Source of the DNA: an uncultured Sutterella sp.
Lineage (GTDB): Bacteria > Pseudomonadota > Gammaproteobacteria > Burkholderiales > Burkholderiaceae_F
Assembly: GCA_900542195.1 (NCBI GenBank)
Contig: UQNA01000007.1
Span: forward strand, 5,435 to 69,434
Length of the DNA stretch: 64,000 bases
Direction: 5' to 3'
Made by a program: the position numbers and the translations under genes. The notes below the pieces were generated by a model. It was given only the letters and a program-made list of their open reading frames with translations, was not told the DNA's origin and did no database searches. Below are positions 1-7,250 of this stretch, in pieces. Numbering within the stretch: position 1 is the first letter of the stretch; every line of letters begins with the position of its first letter.

Positions 1-953
1 TTGGCTGCTCTAGCCTTTTGAACTCTTCTGTTCAACGGCACGAAATAGTCGCGATCTCGGGTAAGCATGGCCTTGAAGCCTTGAACTTTGTTTAATTCAG
101 CCACTAGGATGCGTGAAATAGACAAAACCACTTCTTTTTCTTTCGTACGGTAACGCTTTCCAACCGCGCCAGGATCCTCACCGCCGTGACCCGGATCGAC
201 CATTACGACTAGGACTCTCTCCCTGCCCCTGCGAGGAGTAGTCTTTGGTTGTTCTTTCTTGGGCTGTTTAGTTACAGGAGCCTTCGAAGATTTCGGCTTT
301 TCCTTAGACGGCTGTTCCGTATAACCCAGATCGCCGGGTTTCATGGGCACAATTTTGCCTGAAGTAATGCCGGCAATTAAATCGCCGATAGAATCCTGTT
401 CGGCTTCCGCGCGGTTTTCTTCCATTCTCTGCTGGCCTTCAGCAACCTGGGCAAGGATTCTTCCGATAGCATCCGGCTCACTTTCCTCCTTACGGATAAG
501 CGCCATAATCGGATCTTTTTCGACTGCCGGGTAAAGGTCAAAAACGAGTCGGTACTTGTATTCTCCAAACGGCTTCAAAGAGAACACCTGCGGATCAACA
601 TCCTGCTTGAAATTAATAACCAACTGGACTGTCTTCGAACTGTACTGAGAGGCGGTAATCCCGGAAATATAAGGATCATTCGGCTGCTGCTTGCTCACTA
701 AGTTTTTCAGCTTAGTCGTCAGAGTCAGTCCTTCAATAAGGACGACCATTTTCACTGACGAACCGTTTCGAACCATGGTGTACTTAAAAGGGATCGGTAC
801 ATCATGCTCAAGCGTAATACGCGTGTATTCAGGTGATGGCCAAATTCTAAGGTCAACGAGCTGAGCCGCTTTTGCCGAGGAAATAGGCAAAAAAGAAAAC
901 AAAATCAGACCACCGACCTCACTTACTAGTGTTCTTCTACTTATTCCACTCAT
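1..953 (-). CDS. amiC: N-acetylmuramoyl-L-alanine amidase, AmiC-like (3' part outside window)
   Basis: Periplasmic zinc amidase that cleaves the stem peptide from peptidoglycan to separate daughter cells. The start at 953 overlaps the tsaE stop (TAATG). The N-terminus has a twin-arginine signal (SRRTLV followed by a hydrophobic stretch ending SAKA). An AMIN-like beta domain follows (IWPSPEYTRITLEHD), then a Pro/Lys-rich linker, then the start of the Amidase_3 domain with the zinc-site motif VDPGHGGEDPGAVG. The gene runs off the left edge, so the other zinc ligands are not visible. The tsaE-amiC pair is common in beta- and gammaproteobacteria. This is host chromosome, not phage. Confidence 0.9.
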   Translation of the reverse strand, partial: MSGISRRTLVSEVGGLILFSFLPISSAKAAQLVDLRIWPSPEYTRITLEHDVPIPFKYTMVRNGSSVKMVVLIEGLTLTTKLKNLVSKQQPNDPYISGITASQYSSKTVQLVINFKQDVDPQVFSLKPFGEYKYRLVFDLYPAVEKDPIMALIRKEESEPDAIGRILAQVAEGQQRMEENRAEAEQDSIGDLIAGITSGKIVPMKPGDLGYTEQPSKEKPKSSKAPVTKQPKKEQPKTTPRRGRERVLVVMVDPGHGGEDPGAVGKRYRTKEKEVVLSISRILVAELNKVQGFKAMLTRDRDYFVPLNRRVQKARAA

Positions 954-1444
954 TATTTAATTTTTGCTAGAAGGTTTTGACCAACTTCACTACATGCAGA
1001 AATTTTGACCTCTCGGGTCTGCTCGTTTGCTCCCTGGGTGATGTCGATTTCAACATCTGCTTCCGGAACGAAAGGTTCTGCTTTAGAAGTCCATTCTGAT
1101 ATTGTTACTTGTCCGGGGCCATAGTTTTCACGGAATCCGGCATCTTCAAATTCTTCCGGTGTCTCGAATCTATAGAAATCAAAATGATTAAGAGTAAACG
1201 CCTCAAGTTTATAAATTTCTAATAAAGAAAATGTAGGGCTTTTCACTCTTCTTTGATATCCCAAGCCCCGCAAAATAGCTCGGGTTAGGGTAGTCTTCCC
1301 TGCTCCTAAATCTCCGTTGAGTCGTATAGTCAGACCTTGTTCTTTAATCAGATCTTTCAGGCTGTCTAAACCGTTGGCTAGATCTTGCCCAAGCAGCTCC
1401 ATTTCATGTTCATCAGAGAGATTTTTTAAAAGAGGCGCATACAT
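953..1444 (-). CDS. tsaE: tRNA threonylcarbamoyladenosine biosynthesis ATPase TsaE
   Basis: Small ATPase that partners TsaB/TsaD in making the t6A modification of ANN-decoding tRNAs. The 163-residue product has the P-loop GDLGAGKTT, the segment SPTFSLLEIY and the HFDFYRF motif typical of the family (formerly YjeE). Length is normal. It is translationally coupled to amiC downstream by a one-base overlap. Its divergent neighbour is a tRNA-Thr gene, itself a t6A substrate; that adjacency may be chance. Confidence 0.93.
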   Translation of the reverse strand: MYAPLLKNLSDEHEMELLGQDLANGLDSLKDLIKEQGLTIRLNGDLGAGKTTLTRAILRGLGYQRRVKSPTFSLLEIYKLEAFTLNHFDFYRFETPEEFEDAGFRENYGPGQVTISEWTSKAEPFVPEADVEIDITQGANEQTREVKISACSEVGQNLLAKIK

Positions 1445-1644
1445 AATTAACTACAGATTGGACATCGTTTCACAATGATAATAGTTAGAAAAACTTCCTT
1501 CTTAAGAATTACAATTTTTTAAGTTTTTTTAGGACCCTGTATCGGCAAATGGAAAAGAGTGCACTTTTTGCGACGTGGATTTACACTTTTGGTCAGTTCT
1601 TCATACAGGTTAAAAATAAAGAAGATTTCCTTCGTATTTTTTAT

Positions 1645-1674
1645 TTGCCAATGGAAAAATTCCTACGATATAAT
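1645..1674 (+). promoter_or_regulatory. sigma-70 promoter of tRNA-Thr
   Basis: TTGCCA at 1645-1650, an 18-base spacer, and a perfect TATAAT at 1669-1674, ending 14 bases before the tRNA. Confidence 0.7.
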
Positions 1675-1688
1675 TACTTCTCTTTGGC

Positions 1689-1764
1689 GCCGGTGTAGCT
1701 CAGTTGGTAGAGCAGCGCATTCGTAATGCGAAGGTCGGAGGTTCAAGTCCCCTCTCCGGCACCA
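1689..1764 (+). tRNA. tRNA-Thr (CGT), CCA encoded
   Basis: The cloverleaf folds with D arm GCTC/GAGC, anticodon loop TTCGTAA (anticodon CGT) and encoded CCA. Two pairs on the 3' side are imperfect: acceptor position 6-67 is T-T and T-stem position 51-63 is A-C. The 5' half closely resembles the usual proteobacterial tRNA-Thr(CGT). Phage-derived DNA starts just downstream, so the 3' end may be an attachment-site hybrid, or these may simply be natural mismatches. Confidence 0.9.
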
Positions 1765-2204
1765 AAAACACTCCACACTCATCACTAGGCAATCTCTAAC
1801 TTACCTCTATAATTCAAGGCAGGTTACCCATATAACCATATTTAATCAATACTGGCGTATTAATTACTTGTGGTTTTCTGCACAGAATTTAATAGCAGAA
1901 ACAACTCTAAAGTAGTGATAACTCTTCTTAGAAACTAACTCATAATTTGTTAGGATTGTACCAATAGTACCCCGGACACCTCTCTGCGATGTGCAACAGC
2001 TGGGGTCTTTCTATTTTTCCTAAGACCATATGGGACTAAAAAAATTTAATAAGCCCGAAGAAACATGGGGAATAGATTATGATATCTTGTTTCTTTTCCT
2101 CCAGATCGGCAACGCAATTGTATGGGATTTTCTTTTGACTTTATGCAAGATGATCTTTTTTGACCGATCAATCAATTAACTTTAAACTTTGTCCGTCTTT
2201 TTTG
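1765..2204. other. Mostly non-coding stretch after the tRNA
   Basis: AT-rich sequence with no recognised gene apart from a weak 49-codon frame at 2030-2179. A GGTCTT/AAGACC inverted repeat at 2004-2026 could be a weak terminator. I see no integrase or excisionase. Confidence 0.4.
2030..2179 (+). CDS. Possible small hydrophobic protein (49 aa)
   Basis: ATG at 2030 opens a 49-codon frame ending TAA. The peptide has a hydrophobic centre (ILFLFLQIGNAIVWDFLL) that could span a membrane. No good ribosome binding site precedes it. I do not recognise it, and a chance frame is nearly as likely. Confidence 0.22.
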   Translation: MGLKKFNKPEETWGIDYDILFLFLQIGNAIVWDFLLTLCKMIFFDRSIN

Positions 2205-2584
2205 CTATTTATTTGTGATTCTGTTGGCAGAATTTAACGGCCCTTGTAGCTCTTTCGGGAGCATCTTGACATCTGACTCCAAACGCGAGACGTCGATCCC
2301 GCTCTCGATCGGCATCGCTTTTGGTCTTTCGTTCAAGCTTTGATAGCTGACCGCGCATCCGGTCAAGTTTACTCCGGCGAGCACACGCTTCATCGCGAAG
2401 CTGAGCCAGAGCAACAAAGTCGCTTGCCAGCTTGGTTTTAAATTCCTGAATCGAGGCATTGAATGCTGATATTTCAAGATAGGAATGTTTAACTTCCTCG
2501 GAATGTTTCCCCATTAGCTAAAGCTAGCCAGTAGGCAAAAATAGGAGCGACAATAAGTGCTCCGGATTTAATCAAGTTAAGCAT
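2205..2584 (-). pseudogene. Frameshifted spanin-like (Rz/Rz1) remnant
   Basis: Minus-strand ATG at 2584 opens a short frame with a membrane segment (MLNLIKSGALIVAPIFAY) that stops at about 2500. In the next frame a charged helical stretch continues to 2209 (SKLDRMRGQLSKLERKTK). An overlapping third frame (2205-2477) carries a lipobox-like LTGC. A membrane anchor plus coiled coil plus nested lipoprotein is the layout of phage spanins. The anchor and coil are now out of frame near a GGGG run. A complete spanin pair exists at 5457-5859, so this looks like debris of another phage. Confidence 0.35.
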
Positions 2585-2644
2585 TCCTAAATATTCTGAT
2601 GTTAAAGGATACTCAAAATTTTGATTGGAAGACGATTGAGACAG

Positions 2645-2806
2645 CTAAAGGCTAAGTAAATTTTCAGTTTTTGCCACCCCTTGAGAGAGCGCCGGTATAT
2701 CCCCTAATGCCACGTGGATATTGCTAGACGCTTTTTTAAAACTATTGACGAACTGGCTTGCCACCTCACCCCCTATTCTGATGTAAACCTCGTATTTTGT
2801 AGCCAT
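2645..2806 (-). pseudogene. Truncated tape-measure protein N-terminus
   Basis: A 53-residue frame (start MATKYEVYIRIGGEVA) resembles the first residues of Mu-like tape-measure proteins (YEVxIRIGGxxAxSF pattern) and then stops. Normal tape measures are hundreds of residues, so nearly all is missing. It lies downstream of tail-chaperone remnants in the same orientation, as in Mu-like tails. Confidence 0.45.
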
Positions 2807-2861
2807 TTTTTCGTTTATCTGTGAATATGTATTTGCTAAAATGGAAAGAAAGGAGACCAAT

Positions 2862-3047
2862 ATGTTCTGTCCAGCAATTCTTTCCCCAGAAGCAAGAAAG
2901 AAAGCTCAGGAGGCGAGCCAAGAACTTCATGAAACATTCCAAAGAGAACATCCTTTCTTATCGACTTTTTTCGGCATTATCTCGGTTCTTGCCCAGCTCG
3001 CATTTTGGGCTGTTGGACTGTTTATCGTTATCTTTTTTCTTTTCTAA
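2862..3047 (+). CDS. Small membrane protein (61 aa)
   Basis: ATG at 2862 follows a good Shine-Dalgarno (AAAGGAGA). The N-terminal half is charged and helical (SPEARKKAQEASQEL). The C-terminal 25 residues form one transmembrane helix ending FIVIFFLF. It is transcribed opposite to the tail remnants on both sides and overlaps the 3028-3234 frame end to end. Function unknown. Confidence 0.5.
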   Translation: MFCPAILSPEARKKAQEASQELHETFQREHPFLSTFFGIISVLAQLAFWAVGLFIVIFFLF

Positions 3048-3234
3048 ATTCCAGAATCTTCTTCTCCTCGAAATAGTCTTTCTTCCGGAGTCCTTCCTTC
3101 ATATCTTTTTCCATCTGTTTGTGGCGTTCAGCCACCACGGAACCCCACTCAAACATCTCAACTATCGGCATGCTCATCCACTCGGTAACGCCCACGCCTG
3201 TATCTGCCGAAGCCAGGGCGTAGGCATAGTCCAT
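3028..3234 (-). CDS. Mu-like tail-gene remnant (68 aa)
   Basis: Start at 3234 overlaps the stop of the frame upstream (TAATG). The peptide begins MDYAYALASADTGVG and has WMSMPIVEMFEWGSVV, then a charged helical tail. This resembles the small protein that overlaps the tail-assembly chaperone in Mu-like phages. It may still be intact, but its surroundings are decayed. Confidence 0.4.
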   Translation of the reverse strand: MDYAYALASADTGVGVTEWMSMPIVEMFEWGSVVAERHKQMEKDMKEGLRKKDYFEEKKILEFRKEKR

Positions 3235-3334
3235 TAAGAAACGGCAGAGTCTGCCAATTTCTGAGCTTCGATTTTCTTTTGCTGGGCTTTCATGTTTGCT
3301 TTGTCTGCTTCTGAGAAGCCTGAAGCGAGAAAAA
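3233..3334 (-). pseudogene. Tail-assembly chaperone C-terminal fragment
   Basis: A frame ending in TAA at 3233-3235 reads FLASGFSEADKAN and then an Ala/Gln/Lys-rich helix, like the C-terminal end of Mu-type tail chaperones. The upstream part is not in a convincing frame, so only a fragment is claimed. Confidence 0.35.
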
Positions 3335-3354
3335 ATATATGGCTGCCGCCGCAT

Positions 3355-4468
3355 CTCGCTCCGTGGTCTGCATCTAATCGGGATAGCTCTTATATCGGTA
3401 CCGACTTCGGCTTTATAACCCGCGTCCTCAAAGTACCGGGAGGTGTTTTTTCCTGAAAAGGATCAGAAACGACAAAGGCTCGAGTGGGATCCGAGCCTGC
3501 GTCTAACTAATGAGGTATCGAGATGGTGACTACATTTCTATCCTCGTGGAAGATTGTGCCATAACTTGTGATAGTTTGGAATGGTGATTTAAAAATCGAT
3601 ACCGTTTTGGCTATCGGGGTCTTGCTATGCCTAGTCCGCACGAAGCCGTACTGATGAGCCAGTTATCTGCAAAAAACTGGCTCTGTACGCATTCTTCCAA
3701 TATATCGTAGGAAAGGTTAACCTGTATTTTCATCAAGAATTCTTCCTACTGTTTCGCTGCTTATGCGTTTTAAAACGCAGCCACCCCATTTTTTTACCTG
3801 AGAACTTAAGAAGATTTTTGGGTTTTCTGAACTAATAACGGAAGAAGTTCCTTTAAAAGAGTTTGAAAAAGCATAGGAAGGGTTACACTAGATATAGAAA
3901 TTTATCTATAGAAACAAAGGCATATCTTCCAAAAAACGGCTAAAGCCGGCTCTGGATAAGGGGTTTGAGCGATCCGGCTAAAAGATTTTGAGAGATAGAT
4001 CTAACTTAGTAAAGTTCAGGATAAAACTCTCTCTAAAAATTATTTTTAGTACTGCTATTCCTACTGCTTTTCTACTGCTATTTGCGCCAAATATTGCTGA
4101 ATTATGCCAATTTTTTTTTGGAAGGGCTTGAATAATGGGCGTCTGCTGGAATGTGCTTGAAGGTTTGGTGCCCGGGGAGAGCACATCATTTAATAAATTA
4201 AACAATAAGTTAGTGTTAGAAGTACTGCTTTTCTACTGCTTTTACTCAAAAAAACCGCTTTTTTTAGTGTTGTTTTTATGCTGAAACGAAAAAGGGGGAA
4301 TTTCTTCCCCCTGCTGCCTTTTATGAATTAAACAATTGGAATGCTTAAGCAGAAATCCAACTCTAAGAAGTCCGGTAACCGATTGAACGATTTTCAAGAC
4401 CGTGCTCAGTGACAGCAAAATGAATATTACCTGTTAACTGACCTTTTAGTCAATCCTAAAAAAAATAC
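3355..4468. other. Long non-coding region with hairpins and repeats
   Basis: No convincing gene. It contains a GGCTCG/CGAGCC hairpin (about 3478-3498), a 9-bp hairpin GAGCCAGTT/AACTGGCTC (3656-3664 with 3675-3683), a 16-bp perfect palindrome TGCGTTTTAAAACGCA (3763-3778), five TACTGCT repeats (4050-4240), and a GGGGGAA/TTCCCCC hairpin (4294-4311). It probably includes the phage end and decayed DNA. The 75-codon minus frame at 3978-4205 shows no protein signature. Confidence 0.5.
4050..4240 (+). repeat. Five direct repeats of TACTGCT
   Basis: TACTGCT starts at 4050, 4062, 4073, 4223 and 4234, so two clusters with 11-12 base spacing, one helical turn. Helically phased short repeats near a phage end are typical of integrase arm-type sites, but no integrase or core site is identified here. 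Confidence 0.45.
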
Positions 4469-4527
4469 TTGAATTTTCCATTTTCTAAATGTATAATTAC
4501 ATACATGAATTAAACAGGAATACTTAA
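4323..4527 (+). repeat. Direct repeat flanking a phage gene promoter
   Basis: ATGAATTAAACA followed by GGAAT and CTTAA occurs at 4323-4348 and, slightly changed, at 4505-4527. The second copy lies between the promoter and the start of the 4540 gene, so it could be a regulator site. Confidence 0.45.
4469..4497 (+). promoter_or_regulatory. sigma-70 promoter for the 4540 gene
   Basis: TTGAAT at 4469-4474, a 17-base spacer, and TATAAT at 4492-4497; the gene starts 43 bases later. Confidence 0.7.
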
Positions 4528-4539
4528 TAGGAGTCCAAA

Positions 4540-4914
4540 ATGTCAAATTTCAAATCTGCTAAACAAATTAAGTCTTGGGTTAAGGAAGTAAATCTTACTT
4601 TCATTAGCATTTACGAGAATAACGTTTTTTATCACGCTGAATATATGAGTCTTGCTGACAAAGCACAAGCCAGAGTTGAGTATGCAGGTAACGGCTTAGT
4701 TCTTTTTGACGGTGAAGAGGTTGATCCTTTATATGCAGAAGCACAACTTGATCGGCAATATGAACAATTAGATTCAGTTTCCGCAATTAATAGTTTTTCA
4801 ACCAAGAAAGAAGCGATTGCATGGGCAAAAGAACATTTTGACCAAAACGATGAATTTCAACTTGAAGAGATGAAAGATCTCATTGCTGAAATTAGAAAAG
4901 CAAGAAAATACTAA
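4540..4914 (+). CDS. Hypothetical phage protein (124 aa)
   Basis: Unrecognised. ATG at 4540 is preceded by AATAGGAG. The product is acidic, with an N-terminal Lys-rich segment and a C-terminal helix-rich part (KKEAIAWAKEHFDQND). It has its own strong promoter and a terminator right after it, so it is a free-standing unit at the phage edge, transcribed away from the host side. That pattern fits a lysogenically expressed accessory gene, which is inference. Confidence 0.7.
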   Translation: MSNFKSAKQIKSWVKEVNLTFISIYENNVFYHAEYMSLADKAQARVEYAGNGLVLFDGEEVDPLYAEAQLDRQYEQLDSVSAINSFSTKKEAIAWAKEHFDQNDEFQLEEMKDLIAEIRKARKY

Positions 4915-4926
4915 GAATAGAACATC

Positions 4927-4954
4927 CGGGCTTTAAACAAGGCCCGTTTTTTTT
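4927..4954 (+). terminator. Intrinsic terminator
   Basis: CGGGCT/GGCCCG stem-loop followed by eight T, 12 bases after the 4540 gene. Confidence 0.8.
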
Positions 4955-4966
4955 AAGGATTGAGCA

Positions 4967-5134
4967 ATGGAAGAAAAGACAAAACGCCCAGCCGGTAGGC
5001 CAAAAAAAACTAAAGAAGGCGGAAGGAATATGACGCTTTATTTAAACTTGAAAATAGCAGAAAAGCTAAAAGAGCTAGGCGGCGCAAAGTGGATAACTAA
5101 GAAAGTCCAAGAAGAATTAGCCAAAGAAAAATAA
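4967..5134 (+). CDS. Small ribbon-helix-helix-like protein (55 aa)
   Basis: ATG at 4967, 55 codons. A basic N-terminus (AGRPKKTKEG) leads to MTLYLNLKIAEKLKELGG and then a second helix (WITKKVQEELAKEK). The short strand plus two helices is the size and order of a CopG/Arc-type DNA-binding protein. It is followed by a terminator. Could regulate the neighbouring edge genes. Assignment rests on pattern only. Confidence 0.55.
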   Translation: MEEKTKRPAGRPKKTKEGGRNMTLYLNLKIAEKLKELGGAKWITKKVQEELAKEK

Positions 5135-5138
5135 TTTA

Positions 5139-5167
5139 ACCCCCGATAACATTCGGGGTTATTTTTT
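5139..5167 (+). terminator. Intrinsic terminator
   Basis: CCCCGA/TCGGGG stem with a T-rich tail directly after the RHH-like gene. Confidence 0.8.
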
Positions 5168-5228
5168 GGTTTACAATAGATAGCGATATGAGTGATTTTG
5201 ATTAGGCGGTTGCTTAATCGAATGGTTG

Positions 5229-5267
5229 AAAGGCTTAGGAAATTGACGCTTTCTAAGCCTTTAACTT
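5229..5267. terminator. Bidirectional terminator closing the late operon
   Basis: Perfect 10-bp stem AAAGGCTTAG/CTAAGCCTTT (5229-5238 with 5253-5262), T-rich after it on the plus strand. It lies between the rightward edge genes and the end of the leftward late operon. Confidence 0.6.
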
Positions 5268-5284
5268 TTTCTTTTTCCGATTAA

Positions 5285-5455
5285 TTAACAATGAGGGCAT
5301 TTACTCTCTTTGAAGTATTTGCGATCTGCAAATTCTCCTTTCTTTCCAATGTTGAAACTATCAATGGGTCGGTGGTAACCCATTACACGAGTCCAAACCT
5401 CGCATTTAGTTCTTTCTGAATCTTTAATCCCGTAAGTTTGCAAGTCTTTATCCAT
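5285..5455 (-). CDS. Free-standing NrdD C-terminal-like mini-protein (56 aa)
   Basis: Start chosen at 5455 after AAGGAGAT. The core CEVWTRVMGYHRPIDSFNIG followed by GKKGEFADRKYF and a final CPHC matches the C-terminal region of anaerobic ribonucleotide reductase NrdD (WxRVxGYxRPxxxWNxGK, RxYF). The 500-residue catalytic body is absent. It is the last gene of the lysis cassette. Such mini-NrdD proteins occur in other phages, with no role I can state. Confidence 0.7.
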   Translation of the reverse strand: MDKDLQTYGIKDSERTKCEVWTRVMGYHRPIDSFNIGKKGEFADRKYFKESKCPHC

Positions 5456-5456
5456 T

Positions 5457-5756
5457 TTATTTATCTCCTTGAAAATTCTCATTGAAGTGCTTTTCTGCAA
5501 TATTCAATAATTCCTCTTGCTTCTTGAAGTAATTTTCTACTCTCTGGTTCCAATCGCAAACATTGAATTGCGATTCGAGACTCGGCGGTTTTGGCTCGTT
5601 TTTCAAGACTATTGACTCGCTGGCGCAACCGCTCAGAATCAGAACGAGCCAAAGACTCAGACTTACGAAGATTAGCCATGGCAATATTCCAGTCCTTTTG
5701 TCTTGTTTCGTACTCTTGTATTGTTTGCGTAAGTTGCGATACTTGCGAGCGAGCAT
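5457..5756 (-). CDS. Rz1: o-spanin Rz1-like lipoprotein
   Basis: Nested in another frame of the Rz gene, as is classic for Rz/Rz1. A hydrophobic segment ends in the lipobox ILSGC, followed by a short Pro-rich stretch (NEPKPPSLES). The mature part would be anchored in the outer membrane and bind Rz to fuse the membranes at lysis. The C-terminus extends past Rz and its stop lies in the Shine-Dalgarno region of the next gene. The N-region before the signal is long (about 25 residues), so the true start may be further in. Confidence 0.8.
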   Translation of the reverse strand: MLARKYRNLRKQYKSTKQDKRTGILPWLIFVSLSLWLVLILSGCASESIVLKNEPKPPSLESQFNVCDWNQRVENYFKKQEELLNIAEKHFNENFQGDK

Positions 5757-5859
5757 TTTTTAACTCTTCCGAATTTTTACCTTGATTCAAACCAAAAAAA
5801 TAAGCGCAGAGAACTAATAAAATTCCTGCGCTTGCTTTAACTAAAGATACGATATTCAC
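5479..5859 (-). CDS. Rz: i-spanin Rz-like protein
   Basis: 126 residues: an N-terminal inner-membrane anchor (SAGILLVLCAYFFGL), then a long periplasmic coiled coil (heptads through SESLARSDSERLRQRVNSL) and a C-terminal segment with two cysteines. Start overlaps the endolysin stop by four bases. Works with the nested Rz1 lipoprotein to disrupt the outer membrane after the endolysin. Confidence 0.88.
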   Translation of the reverse strand: MNIVSLVKASAGILLVLCAYFFGLNQGKNSEELKNARSQVSQLTQTIQEYETRQKDWNIAMANLRKSESLARSDSERLRQRVNSLEKRAKTAESRIAIQCLRLEPESRKLLQEARGIIEYCRKALQ

Positions 5860-6377
5860 ATTAAAGCAACCTCCGCTTTACGCCTATTCATTAAGCCGTT
5901 TATTACTTCATACATAATGCGCCCGTGCTCGTCTCTTAAAATATTTCCGTTCTTATCTTTCATTTTTTGTTTTGCAAAAGATAAAAATCCTTTTTTAGCT
6001 TCTTCAATCTTTCCGGCATTTAAAAGTTCTAAGGTTTTAGATTTTGCAACCGCACCAACACCAACATTAAAAGCCAAATCCAATAAAGCTATATATTGAC
6101 CTTCGGTTAACTTGCAAGTAACGTATTTACTTAACGCTTCGGCGTGCTCAATCAAATCATCTTTTAAATATTTTTCGGCTTGTTGTTTGGTAATCACTTG
6201 ACCCGGTTTAACGTTCTTTGTATGCCCGTGTCCAATGGTTAAAGTATTAGCAGAGCATTTATAAGCCTTAAGTTTTAAGCCTTCCCACTCTTTAACAAAG
6301 TTTTCAGCGATTAACGGGTTCCACTGCGAAAAAGGTAATTTTTCTTGATTGTTACTTATTGAACTTGTTTGATTCAT
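5856..6377 (-). CDS. Endolysin, T4-type lysozyme (GH24)
   Basis: Muramidase that degrades peptidoglycan at lysis. The catalytic signature is E-8aa-C-5aa-T: the Glu of EWEGLKLKAYKC, then Cys, then the Thr of NTLTIGHGHT. Cys at the second position is a known variant of the usual Asp. No signal-anchor is seen, so it should depend on the holin. 173 residues, normal for the family. Overlaps its neighbours on both sides in the lysis cassette. Confidence 0.92.
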   Translation of the reverse strand: MNQTSSISNNQEKLPFSQWNPLIAENFVKEWEGLKLKAYKCSANTLTIGHGHTKNVKPGQVITKQQAEKYLKDDLIEHAEALSKYVTCKLTEGQYIALLDLAFNVGVGAVAKSKTLELLNAGKIEEAKKGFLSFAKQKMKDKNGNILRDEHGRIMYEVINGLMNRRKAEVALM

Positions 6378-6672
6378 TATGTTGTCCCTTTAAATAAGAA
6401 ATATCTTTCTTGATTGTTTCGATGACGGATTGAATGTTCTCTAGTTTTTTCAGGTTCTCACTGTTTTCTGCTGCTTTTTTATTCAGCTCATTAATTTGTA
6501 ATCGCTGGATAGCCGTTTCATTTTCAAGATATTCAATTCGTTCTTTCTGCGTCACGATTGTGTACTCTGATAGTTGTGAGTTTGTCATCACGCCCGCAAC
6601 ATAAAACGCCACGAATAACAAGGCTTTTAGAACACCATTGAAACATTGCCTAAGATCAATTCTTTCTATCAT
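6352..6672 (-). CDS. Membrane-anchored coiled-coil lysis-cassette protein
   Basis: 106 residues with one N-terminal transmembrane helix (LKALLFVAFYVAGVM) and a long coiled coil (YLENETAIQRLQINELNKK). It lies between holin and endolysin and overlaps both. Possible roles are antiholin or a second spanin-like factor; sequence alone does not decide. Confidence 0.6.
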   Translation of the reverse strand: MIERIDLRQCFNGVLKALLFVAFYVAGVMTNSQLSEYTIVTQKERIEYLENETAIQRLQINELNKKAAENSENLKKLENIQSVIETIKKDISYLKGQHNESNKFNK

Positions 6673-7039
6673 TTTCCCCTCCTACATCTACAGATTCGAG
6701 CTTTTTATCTGTATTTTCATAAAAAGCGATTTTTAACTTACCGACCATAAAGCGATATAGAAGGTTCATTATTCTGTTTCCAAAATACGCACCTAAGCCG
6801 GAAAAGGCAGCAATCCATTCCTCGTGCATTTCTGTGACTCTTAGGAGTAGATACACAATGAAGCCGGCCACCATAGAGGTTACGACCTCAGCGAGATAGT
6901 GAAAAAAATTGAACATCTTTTCACCTTTTGAATACTGTTGTGCCGGGCCAGCCAGAGCACAAACGAGAATTAAAATAGCGGTAATTTGGCCTATAGCAGT
7001 TAGAAAATCAGACCATACCGCCGGGTTTTTGTTTGGCAT
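6656..7039 (-). CDS. Phage holin
   Basis: 127 residues with three hydrophobic segments (TAIGQITAILILVCALAG; VVTSMVAGFIVYLLL; a segment near FSGLGAYFGNRIMNLL) and a charged C-terminus, as in lambda-type holins. It would form the lesion that releases the endolysin. First gene of the lysis cassette after the tail-tip array. Confidence 0.8.
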   Translation of the reverse strand: MPNKNPAVWSDFLTAIGQITAILILVCALAGPAQQYSKGEKMFNFFHYLAEVVTSMVAGFIVYLLLRVTEMHEEWIAAFSGLGAYFGNRIMNLLYRFMVGKLKIAFYENTDKKLESVDVGGENDRKN

Positions 7040-7129
7040 AATCTCCCTCTAATTTCTAAAAAATTTGGTGATTAAGGTTTATTAGTTTTGATTGTTGTTA
7101 AATAAATTCTTTTCTGATTACCTCCTTTT

Positions 7130-7156
7130 AAAGGGCGTATAAACATCCGCCCTTTT
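7130..7156 (-). terminator. Hairpin between tail-tip array and lysis cassette
   Basis: AAAGGGCG/CGCCCTTT (7130-7137 with 7148-7155), A/T-rich on both sides. Lies between the last tail-tip gene and the holin and may attenuate transcription into lysis genes. Its arms resemble some arms of the hairpin array at 41.4-43.1 kb. Confidence 0.4.
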
Positions 7157-7250
7157 AACCAAAAACATCCAAAAACTAAAGCTAAGTTATTGAAATATAA
7201 AAGGTTTTAAAGGGCGGATATAAAAAGCGGAAAAGGCGTAATAAAACTAC

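Noticed and set aside
3641..3690. CTGATGA next to a hairpin, suggesting a hammerhead ribozyme
   Set aside because: The strand after the stem lacks the GAAA core and no third stem with a cleavage site can be placed.
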